DNA from: an uncultured Eubacteriales bacterium
Lineage (GTDB): Bacteria > Bacillota > Clostridia > Oscillospirales > Acutalibacteraceae
Assembly (NCBI GenBank): GCA_900321905.1
Contig: ONXZ01000018.1
Span: 1 to 21,179, forward strand
DNA length: 21,179 nucleotides
Reading direction: 5' to 3'
Shown: positions 15,901-21,179 of the stretch, one piece after another
Numbering within the stretch: position 1 is the stretch's first letter
How the letters are laid out: each line of letters starts with the position of its first letter
Position numbers and translations under genes: made by a program
The notes under the pieces: model-generated
The model's input: only the letters and a program-made list of their open reading frames with translations
Databases searched by the model: none
What the model was told of the DNA's origin: nothing

Positions 15901-16460
15901 AAAACGGCACGGCGACAATCACCTGCGCTATGAACGAAGGCGCAATGATTAAGTCGCACACCTTCACGGCGGAGAATGTAACAGGCGCAACAGTCACCAA
16001 AAACGGCGACACGCTCACAGTTACAAAGACTGCCGACAAGGCTACGCTCACGGTTAAATACACTGCTGTTGACGACTATGACAGAGAGTATGAGGAAACT
16101 TACAATATCACAATTACAGATGTGATTATACCGATTACTGATTTCACCTTCACGGTTGACGGTACAGAGATTGAGGGAGATTCGTACTCAAGCACAGGCC
16201 ACCCGCTTCGCTACACAGACTTTAACGGTATCCAACTCGGCTACATTGTTACACCGTCAAATGCAAGCGAGCCGGTGAGCGTTGAGTGGTCGATTACAGA
16301 CAGCACTTATATGACTGTCAGCGACGAGGGCTTTGTTAACCTCACATCAAGGGGCAGGGGCATTGCCCGCCAGTCGAATAGCGAAACTATCACCTGCACA
16401 ATCACAAATCCTGACGGTTCAACCGTTTCTAAATCCATCACAGTAACAGTATCGCGATAA
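9903..16460 (+). CDS. Giant exported protein with Ig-like (Big) and FIVAR repeats
   Basis: This protein of about 2185 residues begins with a signal peptide (RLRFTKK, hydrophobic core, AFA near 31). The ATG at 9903 is preferred over 9888 because GGGAGGG lies between them. After two Ig-like regions interrupted by helical stretches, a clear Big_2-type domain follows (about 403-501). Five modules of about 262-285 residues then follow, starting near 622, 907, 1171, 1435 and 1716. Each has an Ig-like unit (W.SS...VD..G), a Big_2 unit (SDD..ATV...G.VTFV...ITATT.DGG) and a helical FIVAR-like unit (near 837, 1100, 1363, 1643, 1908). Two Ig-like units end the protein. No LPXTG, SLH, dockerin or C-terminal membrane anchor is seen. 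Such proteins are usually surface stalks or adhesins; the target is unknown. It is followed 12 bases later by an LRR protein gene. Confidence 0.9.
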   Translation: MRLRFTKKTLSILLALLLTVSGIVPAVSAFAEDGVIEAYELEIFYKDSNTMVPTYDNEDTKEKHIEYIPEGETVQYTYKLIDCTAPDNAYFKWYSENPVLVDTDQTGKVKAFDSSKGAVVQSWIDNEVKPIPLIGSAMGTVFEKVFFNEYIDLDSMDTEAIIDLMVTALGSDSRFADYVESYKGQLVDSLREYLDKVNTPIYCQMFAQDGTLLAQDSIDVTVIKNDDPLSNFLPNGTHITNKSQINTTQPKGGEVQLHAITTPQRLKFGVVYSVKSSSIFSQGKVVATVNDSGLVSFKNTGTVTIMVSPDSEEVIEAILKLVNYVYALDNTGTLDTTKVADALIKYMGVDINRNVLAGILDAAFAIKDITQDAADPVQLTATAVEIIANIVLQIVYNDSITFNVVEAQPVTSFAIDGNTTVREGSEIQLSITEVQPEAGDLTGMVWTSSKPEVASVDPETGVIKGLDANGSLGQLSSATTEITATAKSGVSRSVTVTVTGKTGRYISHVDIVGDDTVEIDHSEDYSYTLYPSRVANAENLYTMWGIKTGEDDDGNPIYEWASDEPVSNGIGQIDRLGHYTSISGGYCTIAMKAYTGYELSNGNFYEISSYIAEKEVRTGIPVEGINISVTGGTSNGDINRNNTVTINGVDYQYVTIKKNVAEAYNGNGAKLAATVSPASATNQNLTWVVDNGYYNTDVSDDTHSISVKQKAGHEVADTFNIYAVSNDGKIKSNVITVCVTKNYVTSNIINTNPVVVTNGSTEEVTHTVRFDGSWTSTGYACYKCNWYSSDESVFSVKTMTNDNRDGLVTGNDVGTATLYCVSADGGIVGTSTVKVLPDKSGLKQVMDLCEDTVIIRTKDNKKLYQDYMKKLDLAYSVYYDEEMASQDNVDTTTKNLLSSFFKLGGFVGVNEVEITGSNGENINDHVTVSVGTTANYTKQSYKLNYKTNPRGAMYSDIRWSSSNSSISVDRSGVCRPTSNNASSAIITCTMEDYSGRVITDTAYVSFAKTKATGVELNPTTITGGKVGETQTITATVTPAGTLNIGGASCTNIYWETSDPEIATVDQNGVVTFVCGGDCQITATTYDGGFKATCNVNVVTNYDMLRNLIQQYTDLNLNRTSYFPDTWDVYTGALEAAQAMVAKGTGYSQKEVDAMYNTLEAAYNGLKKYTDLQAIELYLDGEATSDFYQFDLSVLSEGISYKNAKLDLNARLYPNNASYQTVEWTSSTSDISVDNEGNASPTANKSCYGKITCTITDHFGRSFSDYVWVSFAYFPVTGMELSETNIFGNTGETHQLACTVQPVGTTAAHIGKASIQDYYWESDDESIATIDQDGKVTFVGAGSTKVRVISYDGGKSAECIVSTEGDRSELAAAIERYKDVDYTDYAYEVGQAFKRAYDEAVEALTDFSLTQDEIDDYATALNNAGAALANNEYIQVQKINVTYQDWKDPTFSSASQVSSGTVSDRDALSINLGSGHADYNYNNYVYLDAAVSPSNAFYKSLNWSVISKSNMSTESVTSTRAKLTPTDRTKAGWAKVKVTAVDDYNRTYSRIINVVMADKTVNGINVSETSFTKYATDSDVTVTASATSASGAPDVSNIEWTTTDENVATVDNGVIHFVDKGTCTITAKTVDGGYSKDIAVEVRTNFQPLAEKVTEYQNLIDSVNDEMIYTEDSLGALGAAVAECQQVVNEGKATQAEVNSYLETLNAAYNGLVKYIAPDEVVIIAQADQDGVTTPHDGYIRKTANILAASKLQLEAIIDPENAIYREIEWSSDKSTVLVDENGLVTNTAGARAADITCTVTCYDGTVVSDTVHVSFVRYPVTKAEFPNDIVFGSVGDTKSVKLTAADLGISNTTQTNYFVTDCKYTSSDDSVATVNNNGLVTFVAQGECTITATTLDGGYTATIKAYTTWDTSALQEALANAEQIDYKDYAVEQGTIFKEEYEAALEVYENPYASQSEIDDACANLLEAMTLLEGHEFITPDPTITVNGSAIANNSTYEAQNGTATITCAMNEGAMIKSHTFTAENVTGATVTKNGDTLTVTKTADKATLTVKYTAVDDYDREYEETYNITITDVIIPITDFTFTVDGTEIEGDSYSSTGHPLRYTDFNGIQLGYIVTPSNASEPVSVEWSITDSTYMTVSDEGFVNLTSRGRGIARQSNSETITCTITNPDGSTVSKSITVTVSR

Positions 16461-16472
16461 GGGGGGCTGAAT

Positions 16473-17816
16473 ATGAAATTGAATAAAAAAATAACGGCCC
16501 TGCTTCTCGCTGCTGTTCCGGCGGTGGCAAGCCTTGCGGCAGGCATAACCGTTTATGCCGCACCTGTTGCGATTAACGCAACAAACTTCCCTGATGAAAA
16601 TTTCCGCACCATAGTTTCTATGGAATGTGACGAGGACGAGGACGGCTATCTTTCTGATTCCGAGCGCTCGGGCGTAACGCTGTTTTCGGTTACAGGTTAT
16701 CTGTACGACCTTGACGAGGACGCAGAAGTTAAAAGCATTCAGGGTATCGAATACTTTACCAACCTGCGCACTTTGCGCTGCGGCGGTATCGGACTCACGT
16801 CAATTGACGTTTCAAAACTCACAAACCTCACCTGGCTTGACTGTATGGGCAACGACCTTGAAACGCTCGATGTCAGCAAAAACACGGCGCTTCGCACGCT
16901 CAACTGCCAGAGTAACGAACTCAACACGCTTGACGTTTCAAAACTCACAGGTTTGCAGTCGCTTTCGTGCAGTACAAACCATTTAAAAACGCTCGATGTC
17001 AGCAACAACACGGCGCTCGCAACATTGCAGGTCAGTCAGAATGAACTTACTGCGCTCAATCTCAGCAACAACACGGCGCTGACTTCGCTGCACTGCAGTA
17101 ACAACCATATTAAGGAACTTGACCTGTCGGCAAACACGCAGTTGACAAACGTTACGTCAAACCGTATCGGCGAGCAGACGATTGACGGCACTGCAGAAAT
17201 ATCAAGCGGCACAGCGTTTGTAACTATTCCGTTCAGTGACAGGTCGCGCATAACTTCAACATCGCTTGATGTTGATGATGAAACGCAAATGGTTGCTTAT
17301 AACGGCGAGTCGTTTTATACCGAAGATTTGGCAAAACTTGTTGACGGCATTGACTACGAATACAACACCGGACTTGACGGCGCAGAGCCGCTCACAGTTC
17401 ATATCAACGTTGAGCGCAACTTCTTTGTTGTAAGGTTCTTCACAAACGGCAAAAAACAGACTCTGCTTTCAGAACAGATTGTTGACCGTGGCGCGACAGC
17501 AACCGCACCTGAGATTACTGACACACCGCAGTGTAAAACCTTTGTTGCGTGGAGCGACTCATTCAGTGACATACAGGCAGACAAGGACATTTGGGCAACC
17601 TGGAAGGACGACCACATTTATAAGGTTACCGGTTTCCACGATAACACCGTTGATATGTCGTGTGTTAACGGCTGCGGCACAACGCAAAGTTACAGTTTCT
17701 TTGACGTTGTAGGTGCAGAGAGGGGCGACGATGTTTATAACTCAGCGCTTGACCTCAACGCAGACGGTATCATTAACGGACGCGACCTTGCAATGCTCAA
17801 AAAAGGTTTGTATTAA
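16473..17816 (+). CDS. Exported leucine-rich-repeat protein with a dockerin-like C-terminus
   Basis: The 447-residue protein has a signal peptide (1-29, VYA before the cut), an acidic EF-hand-like stretch (DEDEDGYLSDSE, 53-64) and about seven 21-residue leucine-rich repeats (about 95-231, pattern TALxTLxCxxNxLxTLDVSxN). A region resembling InlB-type B repeats follows (about 318-377, FFTNGKK to WATW). The C-terminus (410-447) carries DLNADGIINGRD (427-438), the calcium loop of a dockerin repeat; the first dockerin repeat is degenerate or absent. GGGGGG lies seven bases before the ATG, right after the stop of the giant gene, so the two are one operon ending in a strong terminator. An exported binding protein, perhaps docking on a cohesin, is the inference. 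No cohesin is visible here. Confidence 0.88.
   Translation: MKLNKKITALLLAAVPAVASLAAGITVYAAPVAINATNFPDENFRTIVSMECDEDEDGYLSDSERSGVTLFSVTGYLYDLDEDAEVKSIQGIEYFTNLRTLRCGGIGLTSIDVSKLTNLTWLDCMGNDLETLDVSKNTALRTLNCQSNELNTLDVSKLTGLQSLSCSTNHLKTLDVSNNTALATLQVSQNELTALNLSNNTALTSLHCSNNHIKELDLSANTQLTNVTSNRIGEQTIDGTAEISSGTAFVTIPFSDRSRITSTSLDVDDETQMVAYNGESFYTEDLAKLVDGIDYEYNTGLDGAEPLTVHINVERNFFVVRFFTNGKKQTLLSEQIVDRGATATAPEITDTPQCKTFVAWSDSFSDIQADKDIWATWKDDHIYKVTGFHDNTVDMSCVNGCGTTQSYSFFDVVGAERGDDVYNSALDLNADGIINGRDLAMLKKGLY
16806..17148 (+). repeat. 63-bp tandem repeats in the LRR coding region, with a 126-bp higher-order unit
   Basis: LRR codons repeat every 63 bases. GACGTTTCAAAACTCACA occurs at 16806 and 16932, and CTCGATGTCAGCAA at 16866 and 16992, each pair exactly 126 bases apart. 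Two alternating LRR types thus form a duplicated two-repeat unit. The ...AACACGGCGCT end recurs at three repeat borders. Confidence 0.8.
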
Positions 17817-17828
17817 TAACTAACAGCA

Positions 17829-17863
17829 AAAAGGCTGTATCACTTTTGGTGATACAGCCTTTT
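17829..17863. terminator. Bidirectional terminator between convergent operons
   Basis: A 15-bp perfect stem (17829-17843 with 17849-17863, arm AAAAGGCTGTATCAC) has a 5-base loop. It has T-runs at both ends depending on strand, so it can end both the LRR operon and the minus-strand thioredoxin operon. Confidence 0.92.
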
Positions 17864-17887
17864 AATATTATATACATTATAATAATA

Positions 17888-18181
17888 CTATAGCATTTTG
17901 AGTATTTCGCTTTCCTCCATAAGTCCCGACCTGCGGGCGATTTCTTTGCCGTTTTCGTACACGACGGTTGTCGGCAGCGCCATTATGCCAAGCTCTATAA
18001 CAAAATCGCGGTCGCCATCGCAGTCAAAGCGGTAAAACGGCACGTCGGTCTGCGCCATCGCTTTTTCAAGATACGGCACCATTGCGCCGCACTCAGCGCA
18101 CCAGTCTGCGTAAAATTCAACAAGCGCTTTTTTGCCTGCCGATACTTTTTCAAAATCGCTTTTGCCAATAGTTTTTATCAT
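17888..18181 (-). CDS. Thioredoxin-like protein, active site CAEC
   Basis: This 97-residue protein is a short thioredoxin fold: the strand LVEFYADWC, the redox centre Cys28-Ala-Glu-Cys31 in place of the usual CGPC, the cis-proline Pro70 (ALPTT) and the closing strands with GKEIARRSG. No signal peptide is seen, so it should be cytoplasmic. The non-canonical xx dipeptide implies a changed redox potential or partner. Its ATG overlaps the stop of the P1B-ATPase-like gene by four bases (ATGA), so translation is coupled. That pairing suggests the membrane protein, with its cysteines, is the partner; this is inference. The role as a general thioredoxin is not excluded. Confidence 0.9.
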   Translation of the reverse strand: MIKTIGKSDFEKVSAGKKALVEFYADWCAECGAMVPYLEKAMAQTDVPFYRFDCDGDRDFVIELGIMALPTTVVYENGKEIARRSGLMEESEILKML

Positions 18182-20637
18182 AATGAAAGTCCTTTAATTT
18201 TGATGACAAACAGCGTAAACACGTTCCATATGAGTTGGAACAGGATTATGCTCAGCGCCGTTATGTTCCGGAACGATTCAAGCACGCTCAACATCGCGAT
18301 TATCGCAAAGCCGATTGCCGAACCAAAGTAGGTTAAAAACGAAATCAGGTTTGCGCTGCTGCGTATAATCTCAGCCGCACGCATTGCCGACACAAAACCC
18401 ATTGCCGTGCCGTTATGCACAACGTAGGCAGGCGATTTTTCAACGTGCATATCAGAATATTTTTCATACACCCTTGTTGCGGAGTAGTTCATCACTCGCA
18501 CAAAGCCTTCAGGCAGAGCAAACAGGTCGGTTATGCTCTGTTCGTTAATGTACGGGTCGCTGCTTCTTACAACGATAGTTATGCCGCTCTTTTCAAGTTT
18601 GCGCAGTTCGCGTTTCAGGTCGGGGTCGGCGCTGTAACTCACAATAAACATTGCGGCAACGTTGCCGTTGATAGCAAGGTAAAGCGCTTTTCTGCCCTTG
18701 ATAGTGTACTTCTTTTCAAAATTTTTCGCAGGCAGGTTAACGCCGTGGTGCGTCATCAGTTCGCGGTTGCCTACAAGCACTTTGTCCTTGTAAATCCAGG
18801 CGGAAATACCCAGACTTGTTTCGTAAGTTATCTCCTCCGCGACAGGTAAAATTGATTTTTTGCCTATTATTGCGTCGTCAAATACTCGCGCAAGCGGACT
18901 CTTTGTTTGCGTCATAACCGCCGCGGTGTAGATAATTGCGTCGTCAACTTTTGTGCCGTCAAAGGTTTTAAAGCCGTGCATTTCGCAGGAGTTTGCGCCA
19001 AACAGGTCGGCGGCTTCCATAACCATAACGTTTGCGCCGCAAGCCATTGCCGCGCCTTCATAACCGCACACGCGTGCGCCGGAGTTATGCAGCCCTTTTG
19101 AAATGTCGAGCAGCACGGTGTTGCCGATGTACAGCGCACAGCACGGCAGCGTGATTGCGAGCGAGCACAGCGCCATATTAAACGCGGTGTTAAAATTATT
19201 CATTATGCCGATTACCGCAAACAGCGCAATCGCAAGCAAAAATGCAATAGGAAATACGATTTTTGATATCCTGTTCGCCACTTCGCGCTTTGTGGAGATT
19301 TCCATAAAGTTTGACGGAAAATCGGTTTTAACGCTCGTTTTAATAAGCGGTTCTTCCTCAATCAGTCCGCGGCAGATAATCTCCGCATCAACGGCGTTTG
19401 CAATATTTTCAACCGTGTATTTGTCGCCCGAGTCGGACAGGAATTTGAAGTTGTCTATAACTCTGCTCATCATTCTGCTCTTGCCGAACTGCGACATAAA
19501 TATCGCAAACGTACCGGGCAGCGTAAGCAGCACACCGTTGTCAATCCACAGGCTTTTATCGGTTGCCATAATTACGGTATGCACAAATATCATAGCCGCA
19601 ACAAGCGCAATCGGCAAATCGCTGTTAAAGCGGCGTTTGAGGTTAAAGCCGTGTATCAGTATGTTCACGTTCACCGCAAGCACCAAGCCGTAGAGTATTG
19701 CCGACACCGCAAAGTATGCGCTGTGCGAGGTGAGGAACAGCGGGAAAAATGCGCTGTCCTTGAACACCGTCATCAGTATCATCGGCAGAGCGAGGAGGAT
19801 AGTTATTATCATTTTTGTGTTCAGCGAACTCTTTTTTGATACGAGTTTGCTGAGAAAATGCTCTTTTTCGTCCCGGCTTATATAATCCTCGCGCACCTCT
19901 TTGTGCGAGCCGAGGTCCTCGTCCGTTTCATCAGGGCCGAAAAGGCGGAATTTGCTGACTTTTTCCTGCCTGCTTTCTGCGAGCATCTGCTCTGCAACTT
20001 CCTCGTCAATTTTCGGCACAGTTTCAACTGCGTCGTCAAACCCTTCAAAACGCATTTGCATTGCCATTTCTTCCTCAGGCTCCTGCGCGTCTTTTGAGTC
20101 GTTGTCAAAGCCGTCGATTATACGCTCGTGCGCCACGATTGTCGGCATTTTCTGCAGGTCGTTCTCGTTCTTTGTTTCGGTTTCGCTAACGTAGATTTGT
20201 GGGGCTTTCGGCTCTGCGACAAATTGGCGCGTTTTGCCAAGGTCCTCAGCCTTTTCGCCGCTTAAATCAAGCACAGCCTGCGTTTTTGAGTCGTTGCCCG
20301 CAGGTTTTGGCACAGGTTTATTCTCTTTGCCAAAGACCTTGACATCCTCAACAACTTTTACGTCGGCGTCTAAATTTTTGAGGTCAGGAACAACAGCCGT
20401 TTTGTCAGTCTTTTTTGACGGCGGAATGTACTCCTTGACATCTTCCTCTTCTTCAATTTTTTCATATACCCTGGCAATGCGGTCAACCACTTGCTTTTCG
20501 TCAACCACCACTTCGTCAATGGCGGTTTTTGCTTTTTCATCAAGGCTTTTTTCAGCGGCTTGCAGTTGCTTCTCCGCCGCGCGCTTGATTTCCTCAGCAC
20601 GCCTGATTATTTCATCAATAGATAAATTTTCGCTCAT
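18178..20637 (-). CDS. Catalytically degenerate P1B-type ATPase homologue with a long acidic N-terminus
   Basis: From ATG 20637 (a TTG lies five codons upstream) the protein has 819 residues. Residues 1-270 are charged, acidic and coiled-coil prone, unlike the metal-binding domains usual there. Eight membrane helices follow in the P1B pattern 4+2+2 (about 276-296, 310-330, 341-359, 369-384, 459-480, 485-510, 761-786, 793-812). Helix 6 carries LPCCALYIGN (497-506) where metal pumps have CPCALGLATP, and LHNSGARVCGYEGAAMA aligns with the usual KNGILIKGGEALE. But the phosphorylated-Asp motif DKTGT reads EAADL (Glu541), the actuator region (about 385-458) is short and lacks TGES, TGDN reads RSSD (691-694), and GDGxND is absent (740-749 region). 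SEHPLA is TKSPLA. It should not pump by the normal cycle. It lies 33 bases after rlmB and overlaps the thioredoxin gene. Confidence 0.85.
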   Translation of the reverse strand: MSENLSIDEIIRRAEEIKRAAEKQLQAAEKSLDEKAKTAIDEVVVDEKQVVDRIARVYEKIEEEEDVKEYIPPSKKTDKTAVVPDLKNLDADVKVVEDVKVFGKENKPVPKPAGNDSKTQAVLDLSGEKAEDLGKTRQFVAEPKAPQIYVSETETKNENDLQKMPTIVAHERIIDGFDNDSKDAQEPEEEMAMQMRFEGFDDAVETVPKIDEEVAEQMLAESRQEKVSKFRLFGPDETDEDLGSHKEVREDYISRDEKEHFLSKLVSKKSSLNTKMIITILLALPMILMTVFKDSAFFPLFLTSHSAYFAVSAILYGLVLAVNVNILIHGFNLKRRFNSDLPIALVAAMIFVHTVIMATDKSLWIDNGVLLTLPGTFAIFMSQFGKSRMMSRVIDNFKFLSDSGDKYTVENIANAVDAEIICRGLIEEEPLIKTSVKTDFPSNFMEISTKREVANRISKIVFPIAFLLAIALFAVIGIMNNFNTAFNMALCSLAITLPCCALYIGNTVLLDISKGLHNSGARVCGYEGAAMACGANVMVMEAADLFGANSCEMHGFKTFDGTKVDDAIIYTAAVMTQTKSPLARVFDDAIIGKKSILPVAEEITYETSLGISAWIYKDKVLVGNRELMTHHGVNLPAKNFEKKYTIKGRKALYLAINGNVAAMFIVSYSADPDLKRELRKLEKSGITIVVRSSDPYINEQSITDLFALPEGFVRVMNYSATRVYEKYSDMHVEKSPAYVVHNGTAMGFVSAMRAAEIIRSSANLISFLTYFGSAIGFAIIAMLSVLESFRNITALSIILFQLIWNVFTLFVIKIKGLSL

Positions 20638-20670
20638 ATTCTCACTCTGCAATCGTAAATTATATGTTGT

Positions 20671-21179
20671 TTAGTCCAGTCTTTGCCTTGCAATTTCATA
20701 CATCAGTATTCCTGCCGCAACGGAGGCGTTCAGCGAGTTAACTTTGCCAAGCATCGGCAGGCTGACTGTAACATCACATTTTTCTTTGATAAGTCTGCCA
20801 ACGCCCTTGCCCTCGCTGCCAACCACGAGCGCCGCTCCGCCTGAAAAATCAGTTTTGTCCCAGCGCTGTCCGTCCATATCGGCACAGTATACCCAGATGT
20901 TTTGCTTTTTGAGTTTGTCTATTGTATCCGCAAGGTTGTTAACCCGCGCCACACGCATATATTCAAGCGCGCCGCAAGAGGTTTTAGCAACAATAAAGTT
21001 CAGCCCCACACCGCGCCGTTTTGGTATAATCACGCCGTGCGCGCCGCACGCTTCCGCAGTACGGATAATTGCACCGAGGTTGTGGCTGTCCTCAATTTCA
21101 TCGCATATAATCAAAAACGGATTTTCACCTTTTTCCTCAGCGTAGGCGAGTATATCCTCAACGCTCGAATACTCGTGCT
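20671..21179 (-). CDS. rlmB: 23S rRNA (guanosine-2'-O-)-methyltransferase RlmB/TrmH family, partial
   Basis: The visible 169 codons are the catalytic SPOUT domain of a SpoU/TrmH methyltransferase, which uses S-adenosylmethionine to methylate a ribose in 23S rRNA. Motif 1 is NLGAIIRTAEACGAHGVIIP; motif 2 is LVVGSEGKGVGRL; motif 3 is SLPMLGKVNSLNASVAAG, the trefoil-knot and SAM-binding segments. The frame stays open upstream of TTG 21114 (reading YSSVEDILAYAEEKGENPFL) to the window edge, so the N-terminal RNA-binding domain lies outside. RlmB is preferred over TrmH for its PFLIICDEIEDSHNLGA linker, but the exact target is not proven. It is followed by the P1B-like gene, probably in the same transcript. 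Confidence 0.9.
   Translation of the reverse strand, partial: HEYSSVEDILAYAEEKGENPFLIICDEIEDSHNLGAIIRTAEACGAHGVIIPKRRGVGLNFIVAKTSCGALEYMRVARVNNLADTIDKLKKQNIWVYCADMDGQRWDKTDFSGGAALVVGSEGKGVGRLIKEKCDVTVSLPMLGKVNSLNASVAAGILMYEIARQRLD

Noticed and set aside
16806..17148. CRISPR-like array
   Set aside because: The 63-base periodicity is in frame with 21-residue leucine-rich repeats and has no unique spacers.
18178..20637. Pseudogene call for the P1B-like gene
   Set aside because: Unbroken frame, intact eight-helix pattern, coupled downstream gene and normal codon use argue for a maintained protein despite the lost motifs.

Overview
The window reads as chromosome of a Gram-positive, anaerobic Clostridia-type bacterium, most likely a gut Oscillospiraceae/Ruminococcaceae relative (inference). 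The grounds are strong AGGAGG/GGGGGG ribosome-binding sites, sigma-A promoters with 17-bp spacers, a one-chain clostridial-type PurL, an orphan PduL phosphotransacylase, and secreted Big/FIVAR and leucine-rich-repeat proteins, one with a dockerin-like tail. No phage, transposase, CRISPR or plasmid genes were seen.

Layout. 1-1.45 kb (minus strand): the first codons of a gene leaving the left edge, a PCC/DUF296 protein, tRNA-Gly(GCC) with a consensus promoter and a terminator, and a family-4 uracil-DNA glycosylase. 1.5-2.1 kb (plus): pduL, whose promoter interlocks with the glycosylase promoter. 2.16-8.14 kb (minus): a membrane protein with two calcium-loop repeats, a CsoR-family metal sensor flanked by heptamer repeat arrays, and full-length purL. 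8.14-8.48 kb: a divergent intergenic region with a hairpin cluster and a strong promoter. 8.48-9.64 kb (plus): a protein made only of three PAS domains, with a puzzling start codon. 9.9-17.8 kb (plus): a two-gene operon for an exported ~2185-residue Big/FIVAR giant and an exported LRR protein ending in a dockerin-like motif. 17.9-21.2 kb (minus): rlmB (cut by the right edge), a P1B-type ATPase homologue that has lost its catalytic residues, and a thioredoxin-like protein overlapping it by 4 bases.

How the genes may work together. The two exported proteins are co-transcribed and probably form a surface or secreted adhesion/assembly pair. The PAS-only protein just upstream has its own promoter and terminator, so a link to that operon is only positional. 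The degenerate ATPase and the thioredoxin are translationally coupled and probably act together at the membrane. They are the best candidate here for an undescribed system. The other genes (purL, udg, rlmB, tRNA, pduL) are housekeeping functions.
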